A DNA stretch of 64,000 bases from Todiramphus chloris collaris (taxonomy: Eukaryota; Chordata; Aves; Coraciiformes; Alcedinidae): assembly GCA_025345505.1 (NCBI GenBank), contig JANVCC010009742.1, forward strand, positions 3,352,714 through 3,416,713, written 5' to 3'. Below the pieces are notes generated by a model, which saw nothing but the letters and a program-made list of their open reading frames with translations, was not told the origin of the DNA and did not search any database. Positions 49,702 through 59,126 of this stretch are shown one piece after another; the stretch's first letter is position 1, and the number at the start of each line of letters is the position of its first letter. The translations under genes and the position numbers were made by a program.

Positions 49702-51111
49702 TTGACCAAAGAAACAAGGCGTAACGCGCAAAACCCTGGCGGATCAACCGATAATGGTGAGACCGCCAGAGAAGCCACGCGCGCAATCGTCATTGTACCG
49801 GTTTTGCCGACGCGCTTTTCCGATGGCAAGGCCGATGACCATGGCCGCATGAAGCACCAGCCCGAATTCCAGCGCAGCGACGATGCGCGGCTGGAAGAGG
49901 CCGAAGGCTTGGCCCGCGCCATCGATCTGGACATTGTCCATTCGGATATCGTGCAGGTTTCGGCGCCGCGCCCGGCGACCTTGCTGGGGACGGGCAAGGT
50001 TGAAACGATTCATGAGCTCATCGAGGCTTCCCATGCGGAGCTGGTGATCGTCGATCATTCCCTGACACCGGTACAGCAGCGCAATCTCGAAAAGGCATGG
50101 AACGCCAAGGTTCTCGACAGGACCGGGCTCATCCTTGAGATTTTCGGACGGCGCGCCCAGACGAAAGAGGGCGCCCTGCAGGTGGAACTTGCGCACCTCA
50201 CCTATCAGAAGGGACGGCTGGTGCGCAGCTGGACCCACCTTGAACGCCAGCGCGGCGGCGGCGGCTTCCTCGGCGGTCCCGGTGAAACACAGATCGAGGC
50301 CGACAGGCGCGCACTGCAGGAAAAGATCCTGCGCATCAAGCGCGAGCTGGAAACGGTGGTGCGCACCCGCACCCTGCACCGCAGCAAGCGCAAGAAGGTG
50401 CCGCATCCGGTCGTGGCGCTCGTCGGCTATACCAATGCGGGCAAATCAACACTGTTCAACCGGCTGACCGGAGCAGGGGTTGTGGCCGAAGACATGCTGT
50501 TTGCCACGCTTGACCCCACCTTGCGCCGTATCCGGCTGGAGCACGGCGAGACGATCATCCTTTCCGATACGGTGGGTTTCATCTCCAATCTGCCCACGCA
50601 CCTCGTTGCCGCTTTCCGGGCGACGCTGGAAGAAGTGGTTGAGGCCGATCTCATCCTGCACATCCGCGATATCTCCGATCCGGATACAGCAGCACAGTCC
50701 GAAGATGTCCACGCGATCATGACCAGCCTCGGCATCGAGCGCGGCGATACGAAGCGCATTCTCGAGGTGTGGAACAAGATCGACAGGCTTGACGATGCGG
50801 GCCGCGAGTCGGCGCAGCGTCTCAGCGCAGCGGTGAAGGGCGACGAACATCCGATTCCGGTGTCGGCGATCACGGGCGAGGGCGTCGACGCCCTGCTGAA
50901 GGAAATCGAGAACCGCATTGCCGGCAAGCTGAAGCATGTCAAAATCACCCTGCGCCCGGACCAGATGCGGCTGATGGACTGGATCTATCAGCATTCCAGC
51001 AATGTGAAGCGCAAAGATCTGGATGACGGCTCGGTATCCCTCACCATGGATATGACTGTGGCATCGCATGCCAATCTGGACGAGAAATTATTGCGGCGGA
51101 ACAACGGGTAA
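49702..51111 (+). CDS. hflX: GTPase HflX
   Basis: The 469-residue ribosome-associated GTPase rescues stalled or heat-damaged ribosomes. The N-terminal HflX domain contains LLGTGKVETIHELIEASHAELVIVDHSLTPVQQRNLEKAW and the RGGGGFLGGPGETQIEADRR glycine-rich linker. The G domain has G1 GYTNAGKST, G3 DTVGF and G4 NKID. The start is TTG 49702, eight bp after the hfq stop. The first roughly 30 residues are variable, and a later start is possible. Confidence 0.95.
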   Translation: MTKETRRNAQNPGGSTDNGETAREATRAIVIVPVLPTRFSDGKADDHGRMKHQPEFQRSDDARLEEAEGLARAIDLDIVHSDIVQVSAPRPATLLGTGKVETIHELIEASHAELVIVDHSLTPVQQRNLEKAWNAKVLDRTGLILEIFGRRAQTKEGALQVELAHLTYQKGRLVRSWTHLERQRGGGGFLGGPGETQIEADRRALQEKILRIKRELETVVRTRTLHRSKRKKVPHPVVALVGYTNAGKSTLFNRLTGAGVVAEDMLFATLDPTLRRIRLEHGETIILSDTVGFISNLPTHLVAAFRATLEEVVEADLILHIRDISDPDTAAQSEDVHAIMTSLGIERGDTKRILEVWNKIDRLDDAGRESAQRLSAAVKGDEHPIPVSAITGEGVDALLKEIENRIAGKLKHVKITLRPDQMRLMDWIYQHSSNVKRKDLDDGSVSLTMDMTVASHANLDEKLLRRNNG

Positions 51112-51117
51112 ACGGTG

Positions 51118-51939
51118 TTACTTCGCGGTTTTGGCTTCCTGCCAGAGTGCTTCCATTTCATCGAGTGTCGCCGCATCGAGCGTCTGTTTCTGCTCGTTCA
51201 GCTTTCGCTCGATATAGTGGAAGCGTGACCGGAACTTTTCATTGGTGCCGCGCAGGGCGCTTTCCGGTTCAAGCTTCAAATGGCGGCCGAGATTGACCAT
51301 GGCAAACAGCAGGTCGCCATATTCTTCTTCCGTGTTTTCCCGGTCGCCATTGGCAATGGCCTGTTTCAACTCGCCGATTTCTTCCTCGATCTTGTCGAGA
51401 ATGGGCGCGGCTTCCGACCAGTCAAAGCCAACCTTGGCCGCCTTCTGCTGCAGTTTGAGTGCGCGCATCAGGGCAGGAAAGCCGTGCGGAATGTCGTCGA
51501 GGAAGCCGGTCGACTCCACGGCGCCGAGATTGAGCGCAGCACGGCGCTCGCGCCGCTCCGCCTTTTCCTCGGCCTTGATCTTGTCCCACATGCCCTTGGC
51601 CATGCCGGCACCACGGGCGGCCTCTTCACCGAAGACATGTGGATGGCGGCGGATCATCTTGTGGGTGATCGCCTGGACCACGTCACCGAAATCGAATGCC
51701 TGCATCTCTTCCGCCATCCGCGCGTGAAACACCACCTGCAGGAGCAGATCGCCCAATTCTTCGCGCAGATCGTCGATATCATCGCGCTCGATGGCATCGA
51801 TCACCTCGAAGGCTTCCTCGAGCGTATAGGGGGCAATGGATTTGAAATCCTGCTCAAGATCCCACGGACAGCCGGTCACCGGCGTGCGCAGGGCCTGCAT
51901 GATCTCAAGGAGGCGGGTGATGTCGCGTGATGGTTTCAT
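51118..51939 (-). CDS. mazG: nucleoside triphosphate pyrophosphohydrolase MazG
   Basis: The 273-residue protein has two MazG domains in tandem and removes pyrophosphate from (d)NTPs. The first contains the metal-binding acidic block TLEEAFEVIDAIERDDIDDLREELGDLLLQVVFHARMAEE; the second has KIEEEIGELKQAIANGDRENTEEEYGDLLFAMVNLGRHL. The CPWDLEQDFKSIAPYTLEE start is diagnostic. ATG 51939 was chosen on family grounds (KPSRDITRLLEIMQALR). It converges with hflX, with 6 bp between the stops. Confidence 0.95.
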   Translation of the reverse strand: MKPSRDITRLLEIMQALRTPVTGCPWDLEQDFKSIAPYTLEEAFEVIDAIERDDIDDLREELGDLLLQVVFHARMAEEMQAFDFGDVVQAITHKMIRRHPHVFGEEAARGAGMAKGMWDKIKAEEKAERRERRAALNLGAVESTGFLDDIPHGFPALMRALKLQQKAAKVGFDWSEAAPILDKIEEEIGELKQAIANGDRENTEEEYGDLLFAMVNLGRHLKLEPESALRGTNEKFRSRFHYIERKLNEQKQTLDAATLDEMEALWQEAKTAK

Positions 51940-52015
51940 ACGAAATATACTAAGACAGGAGCAGGGCGGCTGATATGACCGAGCTGACATGCCGGTGGCT
52001 TGTCCACAGGATCAG

Positions 52016-52252
52016 TCAGCGTTTCCCGGCCGCCTGCAGCGATATGGGCCCGATCACATCATATACCACCCTGACGCCGTCCACCGTTTCCGGAAGCTCG
52101 GCCGTTTCGGGGAGCTGATCGCGCAGATTGACCTTGATGGCATAGGAGTCACCGATGCGGATCAGGCCGACACCAATGACGGTGCCGCATGATCCGGCCA
52201 GTTCCCTGGCTTTCGGCTTGGCAAGCCGCGCCTGTTCGATGGAGGTGCTCAT
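52016..52252 (-). CDS. small protein paired with the trypsin-like protease (stand-alone accessory-like domain)
   Basis: The 78-residue protein has TVIGVGLIRIGDSYAIKVNLRDQLPETAELPETVDGVRVVYDVIGP. This pattern (GVGxG..YAIxV....P.....P..x.GV.V....G) resembles the N-terminal beta-rich segment found attached to bacterial trypsin-like proteases, here as a free protein. It lies 38 bp downstream of the protease gene on the same strand. A role as propeptide-like chaperone or inhibitor is inferred only from this resemblance and position. Confidence 0.6.
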   Translation of the reverse strand: MSTSIEQARLAKPKARELAGSCGTVIGVGLIRIGDSYAIKVNLRDQLPETAELPETVDGVRVVYDVIGPISLQAAGKR

Positions 52253-52290
52253 GGCTTTAATTTAGTGCATCCCGGCCACTCCCGCTAGGG

Positions 52291-53322
52291 TCAAACCGGC
52301 ATTGTCAGCCCCAATTTCTCCAGCACGATGGAAAGGTCGTTGGCGAAGGTGACACCCTTGCCGTTGGTGCCACCCTGGTCGCTGCCGGCGAACAGCAGGG
52401 CGCAGGCATAGCCCTTTTCGTCCATGATCACCGATCCGCTGTCGCCGCCCGAGCTGAACGGACCGCTGCCTGTGGTCTGGATCTCGATCTGGCTGTCAAA
52501 ACCGATATCGCCGAATTCATAGCTGACCACCACGTCATCGACTTCGATTGCCGTGACAACACCTTGCGTCACGCCGGTTGTCCTGCCGATCTTGAACACC
52601 TTGTCGCCGGGACGAAGCGGGGTCTTGCGCAGGCCCTTCAATTTTCCCGCACCCATCAGGGTCACCGCGTCGAAGTCGATATCCGCATCGATCGACGCGA
52701 TGGCTGCGTCGACCAGATTGTTTGCGCCTGATACGACCGGCTCGAAAGCCAGCAGTTCGCCGACCTTGTCCTTGCTTTTCCTGCCGCCGTCATAGGCGGC
52801 GGGCTGCAGGATCGCATCGCCGATCTTGGCCTTGTTTTCATTGGCCAGCACATGATTGTTGCTCAGAATGACCGCCTTGCCGCTCGCCATGTGCTGCGCA
52901 AAGCCGCCAAGCGTGCCCGCCGTAATCGAATAATGCCCGACCGACGCGCCGATCAGCAGCGGCCTCTGACGCAGCTGATGCCAGGGCAAGACAGCCGGCG
53001 CTGCCAGAGCGCTGCCTTTGAACACGGTGCCGATATAGGTGATGTCGGCCTTGTTGCGGGCTGCTTCCTCGATCTGCTGGCGCAGATAAGCATTTGTTTC
53101 GAGCGCACGGCGCTGGACGCGGACGGCGAGCCGGTAATCGTTCTTTCCGTCGCCGGCGGCAATGCCAAGCGCGATACCGCCTTCGACGCCGGTCAGACGC
53201 CGTATTGCGGTGGAGCGGACAATGCGGCGCTCGGCGCGGATTTCAGTGACAAGCGGTCGAATGATCTGTTCTGCGATTTCGTTTTTCAGCGCGCGTACAG
53301 TTTTCAAATCCACGGTGGTCAT
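52291..53322 (-). CDS. trypsin-like serine protease
   Basis: The 343-residue protein has a chymotrypsin-like protease domain in its C-terminal two thirds: catalytic His in VILSNNHVLANEN, a candidate Asp in NLVDAAIASIDADIDF, and Ser in SSGGDSGSVIMDEKGYACALLF. There is no signal peptide, so it probably acts in the cytoplasm. The N-terminal part GVEGGIALGIAAGDGKNDYRLAVRVQRR resembles the small protein encoded next door. The specificity pocket cannot be inferred. Confidence 0.82.
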   Translation of the reverse strand: MTTVDLKTVRALKNEIAEQIIRPLVTEIRAERRIVRSTAIRRLTGVEGGIALGIAAGDGKNDYRLAVRVQRRALETNAYLRQQIEEAARNKADITYIGTVFKGSALAAPAVLPWHQLRQRPLLIGASVGHYSITAGTLGGFAQHMASGKAVILSNNHVLANENKAKIGDAILQPAAYDGGRKSKDKVGELLAFEPVVSGANNLVDAAIASIDADIDFDAVTLMGAGKLKGLRKTPLRPGDKVFKIGRTTGVTQGVVTAIEVDDVVVSYEFGDIGFDSQIEIQTTGSGPFSSGGDSGSVIMDEKGYACALLFAGSDQGGTNGKGVTFANDLSIVLEKLGLTMPV

Positions 53323-53529
53323 CCTTCTTGTATCTACAAGTTCAGGGCACGTGTGCGACTCGACGATAAGCTTAGCGGTGGAGATATGGTTTGGCGAGCG
53401 ATGAAGGAGAGGCCCGTCGGTTCATACGAGAAAGGGGGCCTTCGCAGTTGAAAATAGAATGTACCTACAGCAATATAAAGATCGCATAAGATAGATTATG
53501 GAACCAAAAGGCAGGTCGGAATGGCTCGA

Positions 53530-54000
53530 TCAGCCCGTAATATCGGCTATTTCAGCCTTCGCGGCCGTCATCAAAGCCTGCGGTTCTGCCGGGAAAACAA
53601 AGTTCGTGCCGCCTGCTGCAGCCCAGACGACGTCGAACTGCATCAGTGTCTCATCCGCATAGGCCTTGATATCGATCAGATGCCCCAATGGCGATACGCC
53701 GCCAATGGCAAAGCCCGTCTCCTTGCGGATGTGCTTTGGATCAGCCCGGTGCAGCGTTTCTCCGGTCAGCCGCGCAGCCTTGGCAAGATCAAGCTGGCGC
53801 GGTCCGGAAACCAGAAACAGATAAAGCTGCTGCGTATCGGTGCCCTGAAAAATCAGCGACTTGACGATCTGCGCGACCGTAACACCACATTGAACAGCCG
53901 CATCTTCCGCCGTATGGGTTGAATCGGCCATCTGGCGGATTTCGATTTCAAGGCCTGCAGCATGGGCTGCCTGACGGACACGTTCAACGCTCTTGCTCAT
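53530..54000 (-). CDS. YbaK/ProX-type aminoacyl-tRNA deacylase
   Basis: The 156-residue single-domain trans-editing enzyme of the YbaK/EbsC family removes mischarged amino acids from tRNA. It has AAVQCGVTVAQIVKSLIFQG (catalytic Lys region), YLFLVSGPRQLDLAKAARLTG, IGGVSPLGH and the GTNFVFPAEP ending. Which aminoacyl-tRNA it edits is not determined here. Its start overlaps the MBL gene stop by 4 bp, so it is the last gene of the metG-tatD-MBL operon. Confidence 0.9.
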   Translation of the reverse strand: MSKSVERVRQAAHAAGLEIEIRQMADSTHTAEDAAVQCGVTVAQIVKSLIFQGTDTQQLYLFLVSGPRQLDLAKAARLTGETLHRADPKHIRKETGFAIGGVSPLGHLIDIKAYADETLMQFDVVWAAAGGTNFVFPAEPQALMTAAKAEIADITG

Positions 54001-54806
54001 GCTTCAACCTCAAAGGACAGGCCGTCAAAGGCCGGTTCGACATGGTCTGGCGTATCGCGCAGGACAGTTCCATAATCCAGTGGCACATGCATATGGGTCA
54101 GAATGGCTCGACGCGGCTTCAGCTTTCCGATCCACTCCATTGATTCATCGAGAGAAAAATGGCTTGGGTGCGAACGGTACTGCAACGCGTCGATGATGAG
54201 TATATCGAGCCCGTGCAGCTGGGCCGCTGTTGTTTCCGGAAACGCGCTGACATCGGAACAATAGCCCACATCGCCGATGCGGAAGCCCAGCGACAGGATA
54301 TCGCCGTGCACCTGCGGCAGTGGCAGAAAGCGGATCGCACCGCCCGCGCCGTCAACCTCAAAAGCCTCGTGATGCACGATCTCATGTGGCCGCAGGATCG
54401 GCGGATAGCTCGAACCTTCCGGCGTCTTGAAACAATAACCGAAGCCTTCGACGAGCCTGCGCTGGGTCGCCTGATCGGCATAGATGTCTACCAGATCGCG
54501 CCGGTCGATGACAAAGGTCCGGAGATCATCGAGGCCGTGAATATGGTCCGCATGCGCGTGGGTATAGACAACGGCATCAAGCCGTCCGGAGCCGAAATCG
54601 ATCATCTGCGAGCGGAAATCCGGCCCCGTATCGATGACGACGGTGGTCACGCCGCCATGCGCGGCAATGCGTTCCACCAGCATGGACGCTCGGCGTCGGC
54701 GGTTTTTCGGATTGTCCGGATCGCAATTGCCCCAATCACCATTGATGCGCGGCACGCCCGGAGACGAGCCGCAGCCCAGAATGGTAAAGCGCAGGCGATC
54801 AGGCAT
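53997..54806 (-). CDS. MBL-fold metal-dependent hydrolase (PhnP-like)
   Basis: The 269-residue protein begins RFTILGCGSSPGVPRINGDWGNCDPDNPKNRRRRAS, the start common to PhnP-like phosphodiesterases (cyclic ribose phosphate or RNA-derived substrates). Metal ligands are in VYTHAHADHIHGLDDLR, with a third His in LPQVHGD and the C-terminal ILTHMHVPLDY. ATG 54806 overlaps the tatD gene by 8 bp. In many alphaproteobacteria this gene follows tatD. The exact substrate is unknown. Confidence 0.9.
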   Translation of the reverse strand: MPDRLRFTILGCGSSPGVPRINGDWGNCDPDNPKNRRRRASMLVERIAAHGGVTTVVIDTGPDFRSQMIDFGSGRLDAVVYTHAHADHIHGLDDLRTFVIDRRDLVDIYADQATQRRLVEGFGYCFKTPEGSSYPPILRPHEIVHHEAFEVDGAGGAIRFLPLPQVHGDILSLGFRIGDVGYCSDVSAFPETTAAQLHGLDILIIDALQYRSHPSHFSLDESMEWIGKLKPRRAILTHMHVPLDYGTVLRDTPDHVEPAFDGLSFEVEA

Positions 54807-55587
54807 CGGCGGGCCTTGGCATCTTGGTGAACAGGCGGAATACATTGTCGGTGGTCAAAGTGCCGATTTCCTCGACGCTGGCACCGATGGTGTCCGCCAG
54901 CACGGCAGCCGTATGGGTGACAAAGCTCGGCTCGTTGCGCTTGCCGCGATGCGGCATGGGTGCGAGATAAGGCGCATCTGTCTCAACCAGCAGCCGGTCG
55001 CGCGGCACATTTCTGGCGATCTCGCGGATTTCCGGCGAATTCTTGAATGTCAGAATACCGGAAAACGAGATGTAACCGCCAAGCTCGACACCAACCCGCG
55101 CCAGTTCGGCACCAGAGGAGAAGCAATGCAGGATGAAGGGGAAGGCCCCCTTCCCTGATTCCTCGCGCAGGATCGCAATCATGTCCTCATCGGCACTGCG
55201 CGCGTGAATGACCAGCGGCAGACCGGTCGCGCGTGCCGCGGCGATATGGGTGCGAAAACCCTGCTGCTGTGCTTCCGGCGGCGCATAATCATAGTGATAG
55301 TCGAGCCCGGCTTCACCGATTGCCACCACCTTCGGGTGTTCGGCCAGCTTGATCAGGTCATCGGCGGTGACGTCGAGTTCCTCATGCGCATTGTTCGGGT
55401 GCGTCCCGACCGAGGCAAAGACGCTGTCATAGCGTTCGGCGATGCCGATAATGCCGTCCAACTTGCGAACGCGCGTGCAGATGGTGACCAGCCGCACAAC
55501 ACCAAGATCCAGCGCGCGCTGGACAATGGCGTCACGTTCTTCGGCAAAATCCGGAAAATCCAGATGGCAATGGCTATCGACAAGCAT
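54799..55587 (-). CDS. tatD: TatD family metal-dependent DNase
   Basis: The 262-residue TIM-barrel hydrolase has LVDSHCHLDF at the N-terminus (metal His pair), IGEAGLDYHYDY (Glu), LPLVIHARSADED, FILHCFSSG and LLVETDAPYLAPMPHRGKRNEP, all metal or substrate motifs of TatD. It follows metG by about 21 bp and overlaps the MBL gene. The role is 3'-5' DNA nuclease/repair or RNA quality control. Confidence 0.93.
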   Translation of the reverse strand: MLVDSHCHLDFPDFAEERDAIVQRALDLGVVRLVTICTRVRKLDGIIGIAERYDSVFASVGTHPNNAHEELDVTADDLIKLAEHPKVVAIGEAGLDYHYDYAPPEAQQQGFRTHIAAARATGLPLVIHARSADEDMIAILREESGKGAFPFILHCFSSGAELARVGVELGGYISFSGILTFKNSPEIREIARNVPRDRLLVETDAPYLAPMPHRGKRNEPSFVTHTAAVLADTIGASVEEIGTLTTDNVFRLFTKMPRPADA

Positions 55588-55608
55588 GAAAAAGATCCGG
55601 GTTCCTGA

Positions 55609-57159
55609 TCAGGCGCCTTTGTCTGCCTCGACATAGCGCGGGAAGATCGGCTGCGGCGCGGGCAAATCGGCGCCGGGCACCAGTTCGCTGCCGCCGAGAA
55701 GATCGGTGAAGTTACGCTTGTCCGCAGGCACGGCCAAGATATCGAGCAGTTTGGCTGCCGATCCCGGTATGAACGGCAGGCAGAGAATGCCGACGCGCCG
55801 GATCACTTCCGCCGTCACGTAGAGAACGGTTTCCATCCGTGCGGGATCGGTCTTCTTCAGTGCCCATGGCTCTTGCGAGGCAAAATACCGGTTGGCTTCC
55901 GCCACCACGGCAAAGATCGCCCCAAGCGCCAGATGCATGGCCTGCGTGCCGACGGCCTTGCGGGCTGTCTCCAGCGCTGCCACCGCCTGGTCAAGGATGG
56001 CCTTGTCGACATCGGTCAATGCGCCGGGCTGCGGAACCTTGGCTTCGCAGTTCTTGTTGATCATCGACAGCGAGCGCTGCGCCAGATTGCCGAGATCGTT
56101 GGCAAGATCCGCATTGGTGCGGTTGACGATCGCCTCATGGCTGTAATTGCCGTCCTGACCGAAAGGCACTTCGCGCAGCAGGAAGTAACGTACCTGATCC
56201 AGGCCGTAATGTTCGACCAGGGAGAACGGATCAATCACATTGCCGACCGATTTCGACATTTTCTCGCCGCGGTTGAACACGAAGCCGTGGCCGAAGACGC
56301 GCTTTGGCAGTTCGATCCCTGCGGACAGCAGGAAGGCCGGCCAATAGACGGCGTGGAAGCGAATGATATCCTTGCCGATGATATGCACGTCGGCGGGCCA
56401 ATAGCGCCAGCGCTCGGCCTTCTCATCGGGATAACCGGCTGCCGTGATGTAGTTGGTCAGCGCGTCGACCCAGACATACATGACGTGTTTCTCGTCGCCG
56501 GGAACCGGAATACCCCAGTCGAAGGTCGTGCGCGATACGGACAGGTCCTTCAGCCCGGATTTGACGAAGGAGATGACCTCGTTGCGGCGCTCGTCCGGCC
56601 CGATAAAGCCCGGATTGTCGGCATAAAGCTTGAGCAGGCGATCCTGATAAGCGGACAGCCGGAAGAAATAGCTTTCCTCTTCCAGCCATTCGACGGGCGA
56701 GCCCTGCGGGCCGTAGCGCACACCATCGGCACGCACTTCCGTCTCGTCTTCCTGGTAATAGGCTTCATCGCGCACGGAGTACCAGCCGGCATAGGAATCC
56801 TTGTAGATATCCCCGGCTTCGACCATTTTTTTCCAGATCGCCTGCGATGACGCGTAATGCCGCTCCTCGGTGGTGCGGATGAAGTCGTCATAGGACGCAT
56901 TCAGGAGATGGCCCATGTCACGGAAAAGCTTGGCATTTCTGTCGGCAAGCTCACGCGGCGTAATGCCTTCCCTGCGTGCGGTTTGAAGCATCTTGATGCC
57001 ATGTTCATCCGTGCCGCTGAGGAAAAACACATCCTTGCCGTCATGGCGGTTGAAACGGGCAATCGCATCCGTCGCGATCAGCTCGTACGCATGACCGATA
57101 TGCGGGCTGCCATTCGGATAGGAAATGGCTGTGGTGATGTAAAATGTTTCGCGGCTCAT
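55609..57159 (-). CDS. metG: methionyl-tRNA synthetase
   Basis: The 516-residue class I synthetase has HIGH-type motif [17 protein letters not shown], the KMSKS loop in [15 protein letters not shown], and the tryptophan-rich CP domain. It lacks the C-terminal tRNA-binding extension and the long zinc-knuckle Cys set of the E. coli enzyme, as is usual in alphaproteobacteria. ATG 57159 was chosen, since [16 protein letters not shown] is the family start. It leads the metG-tatD-MBL-ybaK operon. Confidence 0.97.
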   Translation of the reverse strand: MSRETFYITTAISYPNGSPHIGHAYELIATDAIARFNRHDGKDVFFLSGTDEHGIKMLQTARREGITPRELADRNAKLFRDMGHLLNASYDDFIRTTEERHYASSQAIWKKMVEAGDIYKDSYAGWYSVRDEAYYQEDETEVRADGVRYGPQGSPVEWLEEESYFFRLSAYQDRLLKLYADNPGFIGPDERRNEVISFVKSGLKDLSVSRTTFDWGIPVPGDEKHVMYVWVDALTNYITAAGYPDEKAERWRYWPADVHIIGKDIIRFHAVYWPAFLLSAGIELPKRVFGHGFVFNRGEKMSKSVGNVIDPFSLVEHYGLDQVRYFLLREVPFGQDGNYSHEAIVNRTNADLANDLGNLAQRSLSMINKNCEAKVPQPGALTDVDKAILDQAVAALETARKAVGTQAMHLALGAIFAVVAEANRYFASQEPWALKKTDPARMETVLYVTAEVIRRVGILCLPFIPGSAAKLLDILAVPADKRNFTDLLGGSELVPGADLPAPQPIFPRYVEADKGA

Positions 57160-57307
57160 ACGTAACCTGATTTGCTTCGGAATTGGCATCTTGGGAAGGC
57201 GTCAGGCTGACATAACCCATGTCCGGCCTGATTGCTATACCGGTCGTAAACACATGAATTCAATTGAAATACTATTCCGCATTCATGTGATGTGACCGGG
57301 TGGCAGA

Positions 57308-58366
57308 TCAAGAAGCACGCAGGGCGCGGTGCATCCTGTCAAGAAAGATAAGAACGGACTGTTTGCGGTCAAGGTTGAAGGCATCGGCGTCACGGGCTTC
57401 GCCCTGCATGTCCTGCCACAGTGTCGACCAGTGATTGGCCTCGGCCACGGCACCCTTCTCCGCAGCCTCCCTCGCCTTCGTCGCGATCCGCGAAAAAATG
57501 TCCTCAAGGAAAAGGTCAAACTGAATTTCCGAATCGCGCCCCGACAAGGCGGTTCCAAGCGCCTGCGCCTTGGGAACGTCGAATACCGGCTTTGTCAGTA
57601 TCGCATCGATGGTCTGCGATATCTCCAATCCGCCAAACGCCACAAGGAGTGCCGCCTTGCGCACGCTGCCGTCCGCGTGGGTCACCAGTGCCTCGGTATC
57701 CGGCATCTGCTCCGCACCAAGGCCGATGGTTGCCAGCGCCGACAACAGGTCGCTGCGCTCCAGCCCCTCAAAACGGATGGACTGGCAGCGCGAGCGGATC
57801 GTTGGCAGCAAGCGCCCGGAAGAATGCGAGATCAAAATGAACAGCGTTCGCTGCGGTGGTTCTTCAAGAGTCTTCAGTAACGCATTGGCTGCATTGCGAT
57901 TCATGTCATCTGCCGGGTCGACGATAACAATGCGCCACGCACCGTCATGCGCCGTCCGGTTGAGAAAATGCGTCACCCGGCGAATCTCGTCCACCGTGAT
58001 CCCGGTCTTGAATTTTCCGGTCTTGGCATCGAGCGGGCGGCTGATATGCAGCACGGCCAGATGTGTCCCCGTGGCAATCTGCCGGTAGGGCGCGACGGAA
58101 AAATCGGGCAAAGCCAGTTCCAGCGGCGCCTCGCGCTGCACCGGATGCTTGAGCATGTGTCCGGCGAGGTGAAAGGCCAGCGTGGTCTTGCCCACGCCCT
58201 GCGGTCCCTCGAGCAGAAGTGCATGATGCATGTGGCCGGATTGATAGGCCTGGGCCAGAAATGAACGGATGGACGGGTGACCGAACAATGCGGGATTGGC
58301 CGACGGGGCGGGAATACCGTCAATGGTGTCATGCGTGGCGGGCACGTCGGGAAGCGTATCGCTCAT
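57308..58366 (-). CDS. holB: DNA polymerase III subunit delta'
   Basis: This 352-residue clamp-loader subunit has Walker A-like [17 protein letters not shown] and [70 protein letters not shown], including the SRC motif that supplies the arginine finger. The P-loop appears complete, although delta' usually binds no ATP in E. coli. It overlaps the end of tmk by 4 bp. Confidence 0.94.
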   Translation of the reverse strand: MSDTLPDVPATHDTIDGIPAPSANPALFGHPSIRSFLAQAYQSGHMHHALLLEGPQGVGKTTLAFHLAGHMLKHPVQREAPLELALPDFSVAPYRQIATGTHLAVLHISRPLDAKTGKFKTGITVDEIRRVTHFLNRTAHDGAWRIVIVDPADDMNRNAANALLKTLEEPPQRTLFILISHSSGRLLPTIRSRCQSIRFEGLERSDLLSALATIGLGAEQMPDTEALVTHADGSVRKAALLVAFGGLEISQTIDAILTKPVFDVPKAQALGTALSGRDSEIQFDLFLEDIFSRIATKAREAAEKGAVAEANHWSTLWQDMQGEARDADAFNLDRKQSVLIFLDRMHRALRAS

Positions 58367-59037
58367 TGTGCCGCCCCCGCTTTGGCCTTTTCCTTTATCG
58401 CACGCCGCGCCTTCAGGCGATCGACGAGGCGGGCAATATCCGCCGCGATATCGTCAACCGGCCGGTCCGCAGGCACCACTTTGCACCGCCCCGGTTCAGC
58501 CTTGGCGATGGCCAGATAGGCGTCCCGGCGCTTGCGGTGCATTTCGATGGTTTCCTTTTCGAAGCGATCGGCGGTGCCTGTTCCGCGGCGCGCATTTGCG
58601 CGCTGCAGCCCGATTTCCGCCGGCAGATCGAGAATGATGGTCAGATCAGGCATCAGTCCGTTGACGGCTGCCCTTTCAATGGCGCGCATCAGACCGGCAT
58701 CGAGATCGCCGGTGACCCCCTGATAAACCCGGCTGGAGTCGATATAGCGGTCGCAGAGCACCATGCTGCCCGTGTTGAGCGCGGGGCGCATGACCTGCTC
58801 GACGTGATCATTGCGCGCGGCGGCAAACAGCATCGCTTCCATGGCGGGACCGAAGGATTCGGCAGCGCCGCTCAGGATGACATGCCGCACAGCCTCGGCA
58901 CCGGGTGAGCCGCCCGGCTCGCGGGTCACCACCACATCATCGCCGGCTGCACGCATATGCGCTGCCAGTCGGGTGATCTGGGTGGATTTGCCAGCGCCCT
59001 CGCCGCCCTCAAAGGTAATGAACAGTCCTTGTTGCAC
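58363..59037 (-). CDS. tmk: thymidylate kinase
   Basis: This 224-residue kinase phosphorylates dTMP. Walker A is [11 protein letters not shown], the DR(Y/H) motif is [14 protein letters not shown], and [14 protein letters not shown] follows. The LID region is [18 protein letters not shown]. The GTG start at 59037 is supported by the P-loop position. It is coupled to holB by an ATGA overlap; upstream is the DD-peptidase gene, a common rhizobial order. Confidence 0.95.
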   Translation of the reverse strand: MQQGLFITFEGGEGAGKSTQITRLAAHMRAAGDDVVVTREPGGSPGAEAVRHVILSGAAESFGPAMEAMLFAAARNDHVEQVMRPALNTGSMVLCDRYIDSSRVYQGVTGDLDAGLMRAIERAAVNGLMPDLTIILDLPAEIGLQRANARRGTGTADRFEKETIEMHRKRRDAYLAIAKAEPGRCKVVPADRPVDDIAADIARLVDRLKARRAIKEKAKAGAAQ

Positions 59038-59126
59038 GCCGTCAGCCGTCTTTCGATAAAGAGTCGCTTTTGATCTCTAGACGAGGTTCTAACGGGCGGG
59101 ACTGAAAAGGTCGAGCCGGGAAAATC

